Below, piece after piece: positions 12,301 through 27,300 of a stretch of DNA of 64,000 bases. A program made the position numbers and the translations under genes. Every line of letters starts with the position of its first letter. The stretch's first letter is position 1. A model generated the notes under the pieces. That model saw only the letters and a list, made by a program, of their open reading frames with translations, was not told the DNA's origin and made no database searches. This DNA comes from Argopecten irradians (lineage: Eukaryota > Mollusca > Bivalvia > Pectinida > Pectinidae), in contig NC_091141.1 in the NCBI RefSeq assembly GCF_041381155.1, forward strand, positions 24,386,828 through 24,450,827, read 5' to 3'.

Positions 12301-15300
12301 TTGTAAAGTAACTTATGGAGATAGGTTTTGATCTAAATATACATAAAGCATTCAAACAGGAACATCTACAATGAAAACTATTTTATTGTGCTATTGCTTA
12401 TAAGGCATCATACATTTTTGTCTCTCCTTTTGGTTTTTTTCACAGCTTTATTCATCAAACCTTATGATTTTCAATAGATTACTGAAGAAAAAATAGTATG
12501 TCAAAATGTTTGCCTAGCTACGGCACATATATCGTTAAGGACGACCTCCGACGTGTGCAGTGAGTTGCTTGTGTGAATGTCTGTATGTTCTGGGAGACTG
12601 CAGTCTGTTCTCGTGTTATGGTTCAGTGTAATAGAAGTGTGGAGGACTCCAACGTTCCCATTGTATCGCGTTATGGCACTACATCAGACATTGATCTGTC
12701 AAAATGTTTCAATCTGGTGTCATGGCCAGAGTACCTCGGACTTCCTACAAGTATGACACATGAAGTTGCCACCTCTTCATATCGTTACGTTCCAGACAAC
12801 TTACCGTGGACACTTAAGGGCGATGCTATCTCCCTCCATGACTTTGACATTCGTGTGTAGGCCTGAAAAGGCAATTAATGATAGAACGTGATATCGATAC
12901 AGAGATGACATACGTGCATGTGCCTAATCAAACAAATTAAGTAAATGTATAAACATTTCTAATTTTTTTATATCAATTTAATTAATTATCGACACTTAAA
13001 AAAGACAGTTCATTTGTAGTTTCCGGATGGTAATTGAACAATGAACAGCTAGCTTTGACAGTAGATAACAGTGGGACCTTAATCAAGCCAAATTTATTTT
13101 TTGGTGACCGTGACTGCTGGACAATGACGCGGATGAAATAGAAAGCATATGTTAGGACACCGGTTTAGAAAACAGGTTGCTTGATATCGAGGAAACGCTA
13201 TTAATGAAGACCGCATATATAAGGATATGTCATGGTGCTAGAGTTTAAAATTTAATTGAATAATTTTAGTTTCTTATGCCCAATACGCATGAAGGGACCG
13301 TAGAATCAAACCAAAGATAGATTTCTGGAAATTCCCTTGTGGGTACAAGATTTCATAGAGGGTTGAATGTAGAATTGTACCTGCTGCCCATATTGCATGG
13401 TCGTAAAAGGCGACTAAATTTAGGATCTTATCTTTTCTCTTCTTCCTAACTGACTTTATCTTTCCTATTGCCTCCCTTGGCACCGCCTCACTTTTGGCCT
13501 TGAGTTGAGCGTTCGCCCCTGTGAGGAAGGCTCTGGGTTCTGTCCACTGGCCGAGACACACCAAAGTCTATAAAAGTAGTAGTTTCTGCCCCTGTTTAGC
13601 GCTCAGCATTCAGGGAGTAGGACGACTGGTTCGCCCGTTGTCAGTATACATGTAATGTGACCGGGTGGGGTGTGTTGCTTGGTGTCTTCGGCGGCATGCT
13701 TCAGTAATATAGCACTATAAAAAAGGTAACAGTTCCACTATACAAGAAGACACAACATGAATATACTCATGAATAGTCTCCCTAAACACGCACCTCGCAC
13801 AACATACACGCAAGCACTGCATGCATGGGAGGCCGTCCTTACATGACCATAGCTAATTATAATAATAGCTAATAGGACGTTAATTATTCAAACAAACAAA
13901 CAAAATGTTTCGGAGGCTGGTGATTGGGTAATCAGGGCGGATCAGTTTCAAATGTTTAATTTGTATGTTGGGCAATACATGTACATGTAAGATAAAATAG
14001 GGTGAGGTAATCAAGATTAGAATTTTATGAAAAATTTGGCGAAAATTCAACACAAGATGGCACCTGAAAGTTTGGTAAGATGGTAGATCTTAAAAAGATT
14101 AGAATCACAGGCATGTGAAAAATGATCTTCAAAATTAGTGATGGGTGACCGTCCTTGAAAACTCCATATAACCTGGACAATGGGATACGTTAGCATTGTC
14201 GTCTATAGGAAATCATATGGTTCTGAGGTCTCTACTAATAAGGTTTGGTTTGTTGATTGATTACATTGACGCAATGTTAATTCCAGGGTCATTTAAGTGT
14301 TTGTGATGTGTTGCGTGTGTGACGTGCATGTGTATTTTGGGAAACAGCGGTTATTCGATGCGTGTGAATTTGAAATAGTGGAACATACATTGTATATTCT
14401 TTTTAAAGTGCTATCTCACTGTTGAATGTCGCCAAAGACATGCAACAAGCACATCCCAGTGGTCAATTTATAGTGACAACTACCTAATTACTAATTGTGT
14501 ACACGGGCTATTATTTGTGTAGACAAGGGGAGAAAACCCAGAGCCAGAGGCGAACACTCAACACATGGCCAATGGTGAGACAATGTCAAAAGAGACCTTA
14601 GGAAGGAAGTCAGTTAGAAAAATTAGAAAAGATAATATCCCAAATTTAGTCCTTTTTAATAGATGCAATAAGAATGGCAGGTTTAATCTCTTAAGGCCGT
14701 AATTTATATTATCAAAGAATAAACTCCATTTTTAATTGTTGATCAACGGATAGAAATATTATTACTCAGGAACATAACGTGTTACGAAATTGAATTTACT
14801 GACGAAAGGACGAAAAAGAAGCATATGAAATAAAAAGTAAAGATAAAACATATATAATATGAAAATCATTTACGGTCAATGAATAAGACATTTCAGTAAA
14901 ACACATTGCATACATACCATTAGCCAGCGAGTTGAACTTGAGTCTGTTAAGGTCGATGGTCATGTTCTTTAGATTGGTAGCTGTATATGTAATGAAGTTA
15001 ATGGATATCAAAACAGGCATAAAGACGTGTATTTGAACAACGTAAAAATACAATAACTTGGGTATTCATTATTTTTCTAAATAATACAAAACCTACTTTT
15101 TGTAAATCGTTTTACAATTTAAATAGGAATACGAAACTAAGAGGCTTTCGAAAATGATCAGGCAGTCGTTGTGAAGTTTACTTTTCTAAATCTTAATATT
15201 CATATTGCGATAAGTTATATATATTTATATACATTCGATGTATTGGCAAACCGTTGTGGAATACATTATATAAAAGACAACACAAAAATAAACCCTTATA

Positions 15301-18300
15301 AAACTGAAATGGTTTTTCCATGGATGATTGTAAAAAACCAGATTTTTTTTATTAATCTCAATGTTGTAAATCCGACAAAAAACAAAAAGGCACAGAAATT
15401 CGATTAACGTTTATGTTTCAAAGTCATACTGTATTTTAGTACATCATGTAATACAATACAGGATTCTGATTGGCTAGACACACGAGTACTAGTTGCAATA
15501 GTGCCCGGGGAAGCGGGCACTATTAAGGGGCGCGAAATTGAAAGTGAATATATTGTGACGTCACCATTATATGACGTTATTATAACGTTGCGGTTCGACC
15601 AAGACGTCAAGATGACTGAAAGGCTTTTGTGTGCAGGGATGGACGCAAATGTTGTTTTTATACAAAAGACAGTTCACTCATGTTCTATAATTCCGTTTTA
15701 TAGAAACAGATATCTGAGATAATTCATGTTGTACTTTTAACGTAACAACGAGGTGTGGAAATGAAGAAGCGTGGTGAGGTATTGCTGGATGTGCTTCTGT
15801 TATGATGACATACACAACGGGTCTCATGTGAGGGTGATGCGGGGAGGGCACTATTCCATACCTCGAAAATACTATAAGGCAATAGTGCCCTCTCAACCAG
15901 GTCATAATAGATTAATATATGATAACGTATGTCGACTTACCGTTTGCACATGGAACGTTACATATCTCGGTCATCATTTCGTCTGGTCTGTCTCTTGCCT
16001 TCATTTTGGGGTAAAATTTGAATAAGGAAGCTCGGCATGGCAAACCTACGCCACCGGCGCCTAATAGTGTAGCGTAGACAAAAGCTGGTCGTATATATAT
16101 CTTCCAATTTATCATCCTTGCGTGACATGGCCCTTAAACAAACGCAATACATTCAGCAGCATATAAAATAAAACAACTACGTCATAAATGTCTTGACCCG
16201 GATGTCATTCAGTCGTACTACTCACTAGTACGGTTTGCCCTAGGGTTCGTTTCGCGGAGGCCATGTTTTCGTGGAACATTTCTCTAATCGCAAAATATTG
16301 AAAAAAGGGAAATCTAAATCGCTAGAATATCAAAATTGGAAATCGAAGTCGCTAAAATATGAAAAGTGAAAATCGAAATCGCTAAAATATTTGCATATTT
16401 AGATGGTTACTATAACTACAACAGCAATGACGGATACTTATCATACCTAAAGTATTACAGATGTACTCGATATTTGATTTTCAACAGTTTAATCACTAAA
16501 CAACAGGTTTCATTGAAAAGTTGATGCATTTGGGGGCCAAAAAGCGGTCAAACCATACATAGTCCTTTCCGTTTTTACTTGAAATCGACAAAATATTGAC
16601 CCACGTAAATAATCCACTTTACAGTATTAAGGACACCCTGCAGCTGTTTGTTCTACTCGTGAATATCTATACCTAAATTTGTAAAGCAACAAATGGATGA
16701 TGACAATATACGAAGGGGAAAGTGTAAAAGTGTAATAACTTTGAGATTGACTTCAATAATTTAGGTATTTTTTCTATTTAATAAAACTATTATTTGTACC
16801 AACTTTTGTATACTGATATCATTTTGGAGGACAGTTCTTCAAAAAATCGTAAATAATCATTCTGGCAAGCATTACAAAAACCGAATTTTGTTCTGGTTAT
16901 TTAGAAAATCAAGCATATAGATTCCCCTCGTGCTCAAATTCTCATCAATAATCAGAGATTGGGAGACTCTTTTCCTTAAATTTTCCTAACATTATTTTAC
17001 CGTATCTCTTGCGTTCACCTTCCTGTCCACATACGGAACAGGTAGACCAGTCTTGCCATCTGGTAAAGTATTCCAGATTGGCAGGTGCTGAAAAAAATTA
17101 AAGGACATTCATGTATACATAAATCGTCTCCAGAAGAAAATATTTACCTATTGTTATTAGCATTTGTATTGTCTAACCATAACTTTCAAACGCGGATATC
17201 GAGCCATGAATTAAAACACATTAAATATTATGGAAAAATATCCATAGTTACACCCGGGCTCCTAAACATATATCTACATCACGCAATTGATGTTTACACA
17301 GATAAAATCGAAATTGTATCACTTGACTCATTTCGTCGGTGAGTTGTATCTCATTATAATGTTTCATTTCTACAGGTATGGGTAACTGGGTCTTTGAATT
17401 TTAAAACATTTCATGAAAAGAGAAGCGACACTTAGAGTAAAGTACGTAGTACTGACATACCATACCTGTATTGTGTTTATTCAAATTGTCATTGCCTTTA
17501 GATATCGTGTTTAGATTGTTTGAAGCTACTGTTGTACAAATGTCTATGCGTGTACTCCATTGATATCTTAGGATATACATGTATACTCACCGTCCTTTAC
17601 ATTTCCGGCAGGTTGCGGAAGTGAAGAATCAGTTGTAGACACTAAAGAATAAAACATTTTCCTCGCTATTATTTTGCAAGTGTTAGCTCCTGTTAGTAGA
17701 CCTTATTAATAATTTTGGTTGATTTTATTATATTGTTTTATTTGTTTTCTGTTATCGATTCTATAGTGTTACCCGATTGAAGCTCTCAACTGAACACATC
17801 AACTAGAAACATAATCTACGTTTATACAAAATATTCTACAGTAGATTATCATTTCTAAATACTCTAAAAACTGCTTCGTTAACTCGAAACATTATATATA
17901 AAAATCTTGAAATATTTGAGTTATTTGTAATTCTAATGAAGTATACAGGTACTTCAACATGTAGTTAAGTCGGAACCCAGAAAACACTAAATGAAAAAAC
18001 TTTTCTGGTTCAGTAAAAAGTTCTCAGTTTCAGGATAAAAGTGATGAAACCTCAAATCCCTCAATAATTACATCCTTTTGCTACTGTTTATTATTGATTC
18101 TTACGTGTGATATCTGTGCGTCAGCGCTACAATTTTTTACACCCGTGAAATCTTAACTAATAACCAAAGATGTAAAGAAACTTCCACTGTACTTTTGTTT
18201 GTAATGTTTGATTAACTAAATCATACAATAAATATTTACTTATTTGATTTAGCCTTACCTTGTTTTACTGGTATGTCAGTGGGCAGTATAACTGTGGATA

Positions 18301-21300
18301 GGATATACAGTACATCCTCAAATGCATGATAATGGTGATAAAGAAAAAAAACTAGAACAATTTAACACAATACTATACAGTAGTGGCAGAACGTTAAACA
18401 GATGATTTATGATTTGAACTACTTCTCTACCAAATACAACCATGATCATTATCGTTAACACTCTTTCCTTTGATAACTTACAGAAAATAGCGATGTAGCA
18501 ATTGGTCGTAGAAAGCAAATAATTTGATGTCGACACACATGTGATAGATAAAAGCAAAATAAACAATGTGTTGATAAAGCAACCCTAATGATTTGTCTGA
18601 ATATTTGATATTTAGATATTTTGAAAATACGCAAATATTTTTTATTGAATACTGTATTGTATCGTTGCTTTCATTTGCAGGTGATAAATTTCGCTTCTAT
18701 TATATTCGCAGGTGATAATTTTCGCTACTAATATATTCGCGTTCAGATTAATTTCGCAAAATAAAATATCCGCAAATAAAATGTAAATAATGATATTATG
18801 TAAGTTGACCTGTATAGACAAAGCTTATTTCTTCTTTACACATTACAAGATTATTGCCCTTACGGTTAGATATCCATTGTGACGTCAGTTTTTGTTCGTG
18901 CAATTCACGTCGTTTTCACCGAAACGTGTGACGTTAAGCTCGTAAACACATGACGTCACAATCAATGCCTATCCGAAAGGCCAGATAACTTTGGAATATC
19001 CAAACACAGAATGTGCAAACGCGCGAATATATCTTCCCGCAAATTATCATTATATGGCGATTTGTTTTTCGCAAAATGAAACAACTTTATGGTAACGAGT
19101 AAATGGTATAACGATTAGGTGGATGACGAGTCCTGTCGTTTGATCTCCCTCAATGTTAACATCTTTCTTCTTAAATATGTTTGGTGTCGATTTATTTATA
19201 ACGTTTATACGTAGCTTCTGATTCGTTCATATTTCTGGATCATAACAGCAGTCATGATTGTTTCTTTACTATATGCAGTCTGTATCAGTTATGTTTCGTT
19301 ACTATATGTTATGATCAACAGACCTATTAAAAATTGTTTCAAAATGAAATACATGTAGTAATAGCAAAAGGGATGTTCCGGATGATACCCTTATATCGGC
19401 TTAACCAATACTTTTATATTCCAATAGAGAATGGTTAGTATCTTACAATACAAGCTTTATTTTGGTGCGGGACTTAGGAAAGCCGAAATAGCGAGTTTTT
19501 GCCGAGTCATCTCGGTTTTCCGTTTCGCGCACAAAAATAAAGTTGCATTGTAAAATGCTAGCCGTGCATGTGTTTATCCTGTAATGATTTCCATTCAAAA
19601 CGAAGGCAAATTGACGGTTATTTACATGGTTTCGCTCGAAGACAGACGCTTCTGAGCTTCCATGCTCAAGAAAAGATTCCTTCACTAAACTGAATGAGAG
19701 TTTACTTCTTATTACTACCGTGGGATATATATAACAGGCTTCCCAAACAGTTCCAGTAATTCTGTTCAATTTTGTAATATCACTGAAACGAAATGGAGGA
19801 AACAATATGGAAATACTCAAACAAAACTACAATAATGACTCATCAAAGAATTGCTTTACAATACACTTACGATCTCTACAACCACTGGACTATATCATTG
19901 TAAAATTGGAGGCAGCTCAGCGGAAAACATCTGAACCAATCACAGGCCTGCAAAGATTTGGTTTGAGGCGACGCCCAACATCAAAGTCACAAATTTCAAC
20001 CACAATGTTCCGTTATATAGCTCTTTTGATGTACATCAAAGGACTAAAATACCTGTTCTGTTCTGTTGCCTTCAATTTTGCTATGAGACAGTCAAGGGCT
20101 GTAGAGATTGTAAGTGATCGGAACCCCTGGAGCATCGAGAATGAAGATATATATACTTACCATCTATATGGAAAAAAAGATGAAAATAGTATGGATTCAA
20201 ATTTGAAAAAATATGCCTTGCATCTCGGTCTGTATAATACCAGTACTCTTGTTTTTCTTTTTGCTCAGCGCAGTAGTACAATCCAGTGTCCTCTAAAACG
20301 ATGACGTCATAAGAAACGTGGAAAACAAATATATGCGGTCGTGTCCTACGTCACAGTAATATAAAATGAAAAAGGTCTTACAGTACGTTCTTTGACAACT
20401 TCCATGTAGTAATGAAAAAAGTCACAGTTGTCTAGAATTATTTTTATTGTTTCACACTTTCGATGAAAAATAATTTTAACGGGATGCCAAAAAAGGAAAA
20501 AAACTAAAGTTAAAATATCTTTGAAGAAGGAGAAGACAATATAGTAAAGAGATTTATTTTTTATCAGACAAATCATATCCCACTTATATAGATATCTTAA
20601 AGAAAAGGGGAATTTTTAACAATGATTTTATTTGTTTTCATACTAGATCAGACTTTCTGATTGGCAGATCTATTGGTAAATAAATGGAATAGTACGTGTA
20701 AACGTATTTAATGTTATCATGAAGTCTGAAAAATTAATCGAAAGAATTGATGTAGCTAGTTTTTACTTCAGCGGTGTATTAAAGAAATTTTGTTTACATT
20801 CATCGTTTACACAACTAAATCATCCATATCCATCAAAAAAAATTAAGAAAAAAATAATGTGAAAGTTGTGTAAGTGCATATTTAGAATAATCAATTAAAA
20901 TATGGAAATTGGCGTGAATGTCCTTATGTGAAAGGAAAACAAAAAAATTAAGTCATAAGTATGTTATTCAAAACTACTTTAAACTTCACAGGACACATGT
21001 TCACTTTTCGCTGTTGCAGACTGCGACTGAAATGGGATTCACACCTCAAGCGATTTTTTTATTGCTACGCTGCTTGAGGCGTAGCAGTTAGGATCGGATG
21101 CAAATCTTGCAGGATAGCCATGTAGCAAGAACGCTTGAATCAGAAGGATGTTCGGTGTGTTACAAGCACTACCTGTTGAAGTAATATTAAAACTAATTAC
21201 GGAAACAGACTTTAATCTGTCCGGATTCGGACGTCTTCTTCCTGATAAAGCATGGTCACATGTGCGCTTGCATCCGTTAATTAGATTTCGGGGTAGAACA

Positions 21301-24300
21301 AGCATTCGTGGTAAAAGTATTCTGGATATGGATTTTCTAGAAATTAATCGGGAATTTAATCAAATCTGGTTCCATTTACAGATGGAACAAATATATCTGT
21401 AGTAGTATACCATGTTTACATTACTTTTATATTTCTTATTTAATTTAGATCACCATCGTGTAACATTAATAATCAGACAACTGAACATACTAAAATGCGG
21501 GATGGCAGTACATACTAAAAGCGGAATGAAAACGGACCATAGAAAAACATAGAAACATATTAGATTAAGTTCAATATTTTCTTTGCCTTTTCTCTGAGCT
21601 TAGCAATCTCTCAAATCTTTTTAATTTGTTGGAAGCAAAAGTATTATCAAAACTGTTCGTCTGCACTAGACCTGGCTACCTTGCACTAACACAAGCTTAC
21701 AAATTATAAAATGGCTTTCAACAGAACAATTAAAATTGCTAAACAATATCATCATATCATTGTTTAATTTCCATATTCTGTCCAATCAAAGAGTTAAGCT
21801 TCCGTGTAGCCCACCTAGCTTTTTGGGAAGCTAATACTTGTACTGGTATTTATATTGATAATGTGTTGTCATTTCGCCTTAGATGTTCTCGAAATAGCAA
21901 ATATACATGTATAAAATTTCACTCGAGTAAAGCGTTTAATAGTATAAGAAATGTGGAGAAGACATAACTAAGTTGTGCTAGCTTGTTCCTGATTAATTTG
22001 TACATATATTACTAAAAATATGTTTGAATCGAATCGAAAAAAATGAATCTAAAGGACAAATGTGCATATTAAAATACTAATCTATAATAAATAACATACT
22101 TTCCTGTATATTTCGAAGTATTAACGTGTCATTCTTGGTGACTTCGACCCGACTCTGGAAGTCAGTGTCGTTGTCTTTGTAACCCCCAATTACTGGTCCT
22201 AAGGTCCAGCGCCCATCTGGTGCCTTGTTCCGTGAAGAGACCCGCCACCTATACATTTTTCTGGGAACAACAGGGGGCCTTTTTACGGCTGGGTCACCAC
22301 TAGAAAAAAAACAACAATACATTCTATCATCGTTTTCATAGTTGTGCTAGAACATGCTTTAGTGACCAACTCTCTATAAAGATTACCTATTTAAAAAGAC
22401 CATAGGCCCAAAGATTATGACACAGTCTTAAATCTCAAAACTACAATTGGTCTTACAAAACGGTACGGTATGTCTGACAATAGCTATCATTGTTTCCTTT
22501 GTCCCTTTGTTGGTCTTCATAGACAGGTTTGACTGTATTTAAGCATTGATGTCACTATTTTTCAGCTTCATCATCAGTGTATGAAAGAAAGTTTGTTTTC
22601 AAACTGTGTGAATCCACATAGTGGTTTCTCAGAAAAGTTTGCAAACAAACTTAAAACAAATAGTGACACCAAATGCTTATAATTGTTTTTTCATACTTCT
22701 AAATAAAATAAGATACGTTTTAACGTACGATCGATCCCATTTACAATGGATTATTTTCCAAATCAATACGCAACGTCGTTTTGTTTGCAAACTTATGTGA
22801 GAATCTGCTACGCGGATTCATACAGTTTGCAAACATTTTTTTTCATAACCCGATGAAATTAAAAACTAATGACATCAATGCTTATAATCAATTTTATACT
22901 TTATTTGATAATATCCCAGTTTGTTTAATTACGCTTGCAATTCTGCTAGAGTCGCTGTTCAAATTAAAAAATGTAAATGTATATTGGAATTAGTTAAATA
23001 TCGATTTTTTTTCGTGTACATTCGAATTCGTTATATTTCTGATTGAAAAATATTACGAGGATTTATCACAATGTTTTGTCGGAATCATCTATGCCATTGG
23101 ACACTTGTTGATATACCATTGTCTCCATGTTTGTTACTTGCATCATAGGAAACTTCACAGACAAATATCTCGACTTTGTTATCTTTAATAGGTGCTGAAA
23201 TAGGTTTATTGTGCATTTACATCTGTGGGTAAATAAGTTCATATCCCACTGCTACCACGAACATAAACTGTTTATTATACCCTAGATTACTTAAATTTGT
23301 GATGAGAAAAAAAAATGATGTTTGACGCTTCATCAGTCATTGCTGTACATCGGAAGGGGAGATAACTTGTCGTGAAAATGGGTGGTTGCATTGCATTTCC
23401 ACGCTCCACAAGGAAATACGATGTTTTCTCTCATACCTACACGTGTAATACTGGCTGGTCTCGGGCAATACACTCACGTCGCTTGAAGCTGTATTGCATG
23501 GCTACCCATGAAATAAAGCCTCCTGACGTCATAGTGTCAACAAGATTACTATTTTCTCGGTACAATTTAAAAAAAAATCAGAAGCTAGGCTTGGTATACT
23601 TTAAAAGATACAAACAATGGACTTTGCGTCAAAAATACCAACATTTTGTGACCCTCGGGTAGAATATTACTATCCTTCATATAACATATGAAAAAGTCTT
23701 ATAATATTTCTTTTAATGTGAAATACGATGTTATAGGTCCCTGGCAGGTGATTTTTTAACTTATCACATAAACTTTTAAATGTGAGGTATAATAATATGT
23801 TTTATAAGACTTTCGCACAATATTACCCTTTCTTTATTTCTAAAATGACCGAATTGTTAGCGAGTATCTGCTAACCCATCTGCAACATATTCAGCAGTTA
23901 TTTCTTTGTCCTTTTCAGATTTATCAACTTTGGTGGTAATGTGCTAAATGTTGTTTGTCTGCTCTTTGACCAAGACCTTAGATATATTGATAAGTCTAAA
24001 AGACTTCACTTTTTTAAACATGTTTTTATTGGATCCGATTAGTGTAAACGAACCTATTTTTGCAAGGAGATAGTTCGTCTTTGAATTCAATACATTATAA
24101 GTGATGATTTATGCACTCATTGAACACAGTTACATTTTAGTTGCTTTGAGAAAATACTTACCAGTAATAACAGGGAATGGCAATGGTATCGTTGATGTTG
24201 ACAACCAAAGATAGATGAATCGGTCTTTTTTGGTGACTCATATAGTCTAACATATCATCAATCTTTTTTCGACATTCTTCGAACGGGAATCTTTCTGAAA

Positions 24301-27300
24301 AAGTACAATATTTTAGAAATACCGCTTAATAACATGCCATATGTGTAGATGTTTTAGGCGTCGTCTTTTGTTTGTTTTTGTTTTTGTTAATTTTTTTTCT
24401 AGTTTTTCTTTCTTTATTTATTTATTTATTTATTTATTTTTGTATCTGAAACCATTTTTTTTAATATTATTTCAGAAGAAATTGTACAAGACATACATAT
24501 ATAAATGGTATACAAATACATAATTAAAATCTTAATTGTTCATTTATAGAAAGGTAAAAGCAATTACATAAGAGGAAACCATGGAAACTTCGGTTGCAGT
24601 TTGTTGTAATCCTAGACGTCCTAAAGGAGTAATTAAAATTAGGAGTAATAAAAGACGGTACCGAATTCTCTGATGTCGAAAGTGAAGTCACGTTTTTCTC
24701 TGATGAGCTCGTTCAGGTATCGGTGACGGTGGGTGACCTTTTCGTCCGTTGTCATCTCAGGTAGCTGGAACGGCGGAACGTAGGAGTCCACGCCTATATA
24801 AGTTAAAACACTGTTGTGATGTCATTCATTATTATTGTACAATATCAAACAAAAGCCACAGACCTCACCTATCGTTGTATAATATGTTACATTTGGCTTT
24901 CCAATATTACCACGGAGCTGTCCAATGAACGTATTGTGTCCAAAAAGTTAAACACTGTAATAGGTTTGTAATGGACTGCCAAATCTAACATATTAGTCAG
25001 CACCAGAAGAAGGTTTTAGTAGATAAGTGATTTAAATGAGCAATGAATAATAAATACAGAGATTCAAAATCCATGTTTTTTCTCAAATATATTGCTACAA
25101 TTATATATTAGCACCTTACTTTTGGGAAAACCCATTTCATTCTTGTCATGCCTCCCTATATCCCTCATATCTCATCTCGAGATCTGTTTAACCCTCATAT
25201 TTCGAGATCTGTTTAACCCCTCGTGCCTGTAGATTTGTTCAATCCTCATCTCTCGAGACTTATTTAACCCCTCATGTATCTAGAACTATCTAACTCCTGA
25301 TGTCTCTAGATCTGCTTAACCCCTCATATCTCGAGATTTATTTAACCCCTCATGTCTCGAGATCTGTTTAAACATCTCATATCGCGATATTTGTTTAAAC
25401 CCTTATATCTCGAGACCTGTTTAACCCTTCATATCTCTAGATCTGTTTATCCCTCATATCTCGGAGATCTCTTTCACCCCTCGTATCTCTAGATTTTTTA
25501 ACCCCTCATATCTCGAGGGAAGCTGGCTTTATCTTAACTTCATATAGCATGACCACCTAACCAGCAAACTTGTGTAAACAAAAATAAGGCTTATCGGGTA
25601 AGGCCACCAAAGGATCCCGATTAACATCCTTGGTTTATCAATAGTTTACATCATTTGTTTCGCGATTACAGCAATATCTTGCGAAGGCGAGAAAATATCA
25701 ATACCACAAAAAAAACGGCTATACGGTAATCATTCCATGAAAACAACCGACTATACTACAAACGTACCACGAAAATAATCAATTATACGGTAGTCGAAAG
25801 TCAGGATATATACGGATATATTAGATATGCTCTAATTCTTTTCCGATAGCCTCCGGCTTTCGGGGGTTGAGATAGCATTTCCGCTCCTGCGCACTAACCT
25901 TGCCTCGTTTTAAAGAGAAACTATTTATATGTAAATGAGCCAGTCTACCTGCATGCGGATCTCCTGAAAACCCCATCTTTTCGCTTTGAGCTGCACGACA
26001 GACAACACGTGTTCCCAGTTCGGGTTACTGGTAAGTGTTTGTGGTTTTTTATGCCTCGCGAGCCAGTTGTTATTCGTTCTTATTTGATACTGCGGTAGCA
26101 TGCTATTATTTTTCGTGGTGTTTACGTTGTGTTTGTTTGTTTCAGGTGTGTTTGTCGTCCTTTTTGCTTGTGGTCTTTTAGTCATGGACTCCGACCACGA
26201 CGACTCATTGTCAATTTCTGACAATAATATCCATGTCCTCGATGAGGATATTTCACCACAGGGCTCCGCGGGTGCCCATGTCTTTGCTAACGTCAATGTG
26301 GTGGACGATACCGAGCCGCCGGCTCAAAATACTCGAAATAAGACTGCAGGTGGCAAGACTCAAAAACGGAAGGGCTCTACCGGGAGACTTTCATCCGTTT
26401 ACAAAATCCCGAAGCTCGCTGAGCGTAAAACGGGTTCAAAAAAGGCTGAAAATGTGGAGAACAGCGATATGTCAGCTGTATTAACTGCTATTAATAGTCT
26501 TACGGCTGCGATTGGTCAGCGGGACTTTGCGCAGGCGCAGTCGTCCGGAAACGCATGTAATGCTACTTCCGCTTTCGTTTTGGAGAGTGATAATTCGGAG
26601 CATGAGATTGACGCTCCGGTACGTCAGAATGTTCGTTCAGCGAACTTTTCGTTTTTTGATTCTGAGTGTGGGTCAGTCGCTGAGGCAGCGGACTGTCCTG
26701 AGGAGAATTTTACCTTCCAATTGGCGGACATTTTTGATAAGAAAAAACTCGGGCCTGCGGTGTGTCAGTCAAAGCCAAAAATTGCTGAGGACATTACTAC
26801 GGCAGTTCGTACGAATGCTGATGTTTCAGAGCTGAAACAGCTGTACAAGATTCCTAAAAATCTCGAGTGCTTGCTTCCGCCTAGAACTAATAGTGAAGTT
26901 TGGGGTATGGTCTCACCCCAGTTCCACGGACGAGACAGATTAATGCAGGATCTGCAGGAATTACTGGCCCACTCTTTAACGCCAATTATGTTCATGATTG
27001 AGAAGTTAAGACTCAAGGATCTGGATATGAAGGAAATACAGGTTCTGCTGAACAATGCGGTGAGTCTCCTCTGCAATTTACATTATGAAATGTCAGTCAA
27101 GAGACGGTTCATGTTGCGTAGTGGCATTAAACACTCTCATTTACAGAGCTTGTGTAACTCTGAAACGCCGATAGGGGCAGAACTATTTGGTGACAATGTA
27201 GCCAAACGTATTAAAGACCTGGATGAGGTACACAAGGCCACGTACAGACGCAATTCGGCATCAAAAAACGGACAGTGGTCCGGTCGGGGTCAACAGTGGT

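Noticed and set aside
14130-14200. Small minus-strand exon candidate encoding DDNANVSHCPG before Ig2
   Set aside because: It ends in phase 1, which cannot feed exon 11510-11706, and the sequence does not extend the Ig strand pattern.
19443-19785. Minus-strand 125-codon frame after an acceptor-like TTTCGTTTCAG, at first taken as a FAM187-like exon
   Set aside because: Exon 20161-20292 ends in phase 1 and joins the 33-nt exon at 18259-18291 directly. Inserting this stretch in that phase hits a stop at once.
19807-20304. Plus-strand 165-codon frame
   Set aside because: Mostly overlaps the minus-strand Ig exon and a repeat fragment; no recognisable features.
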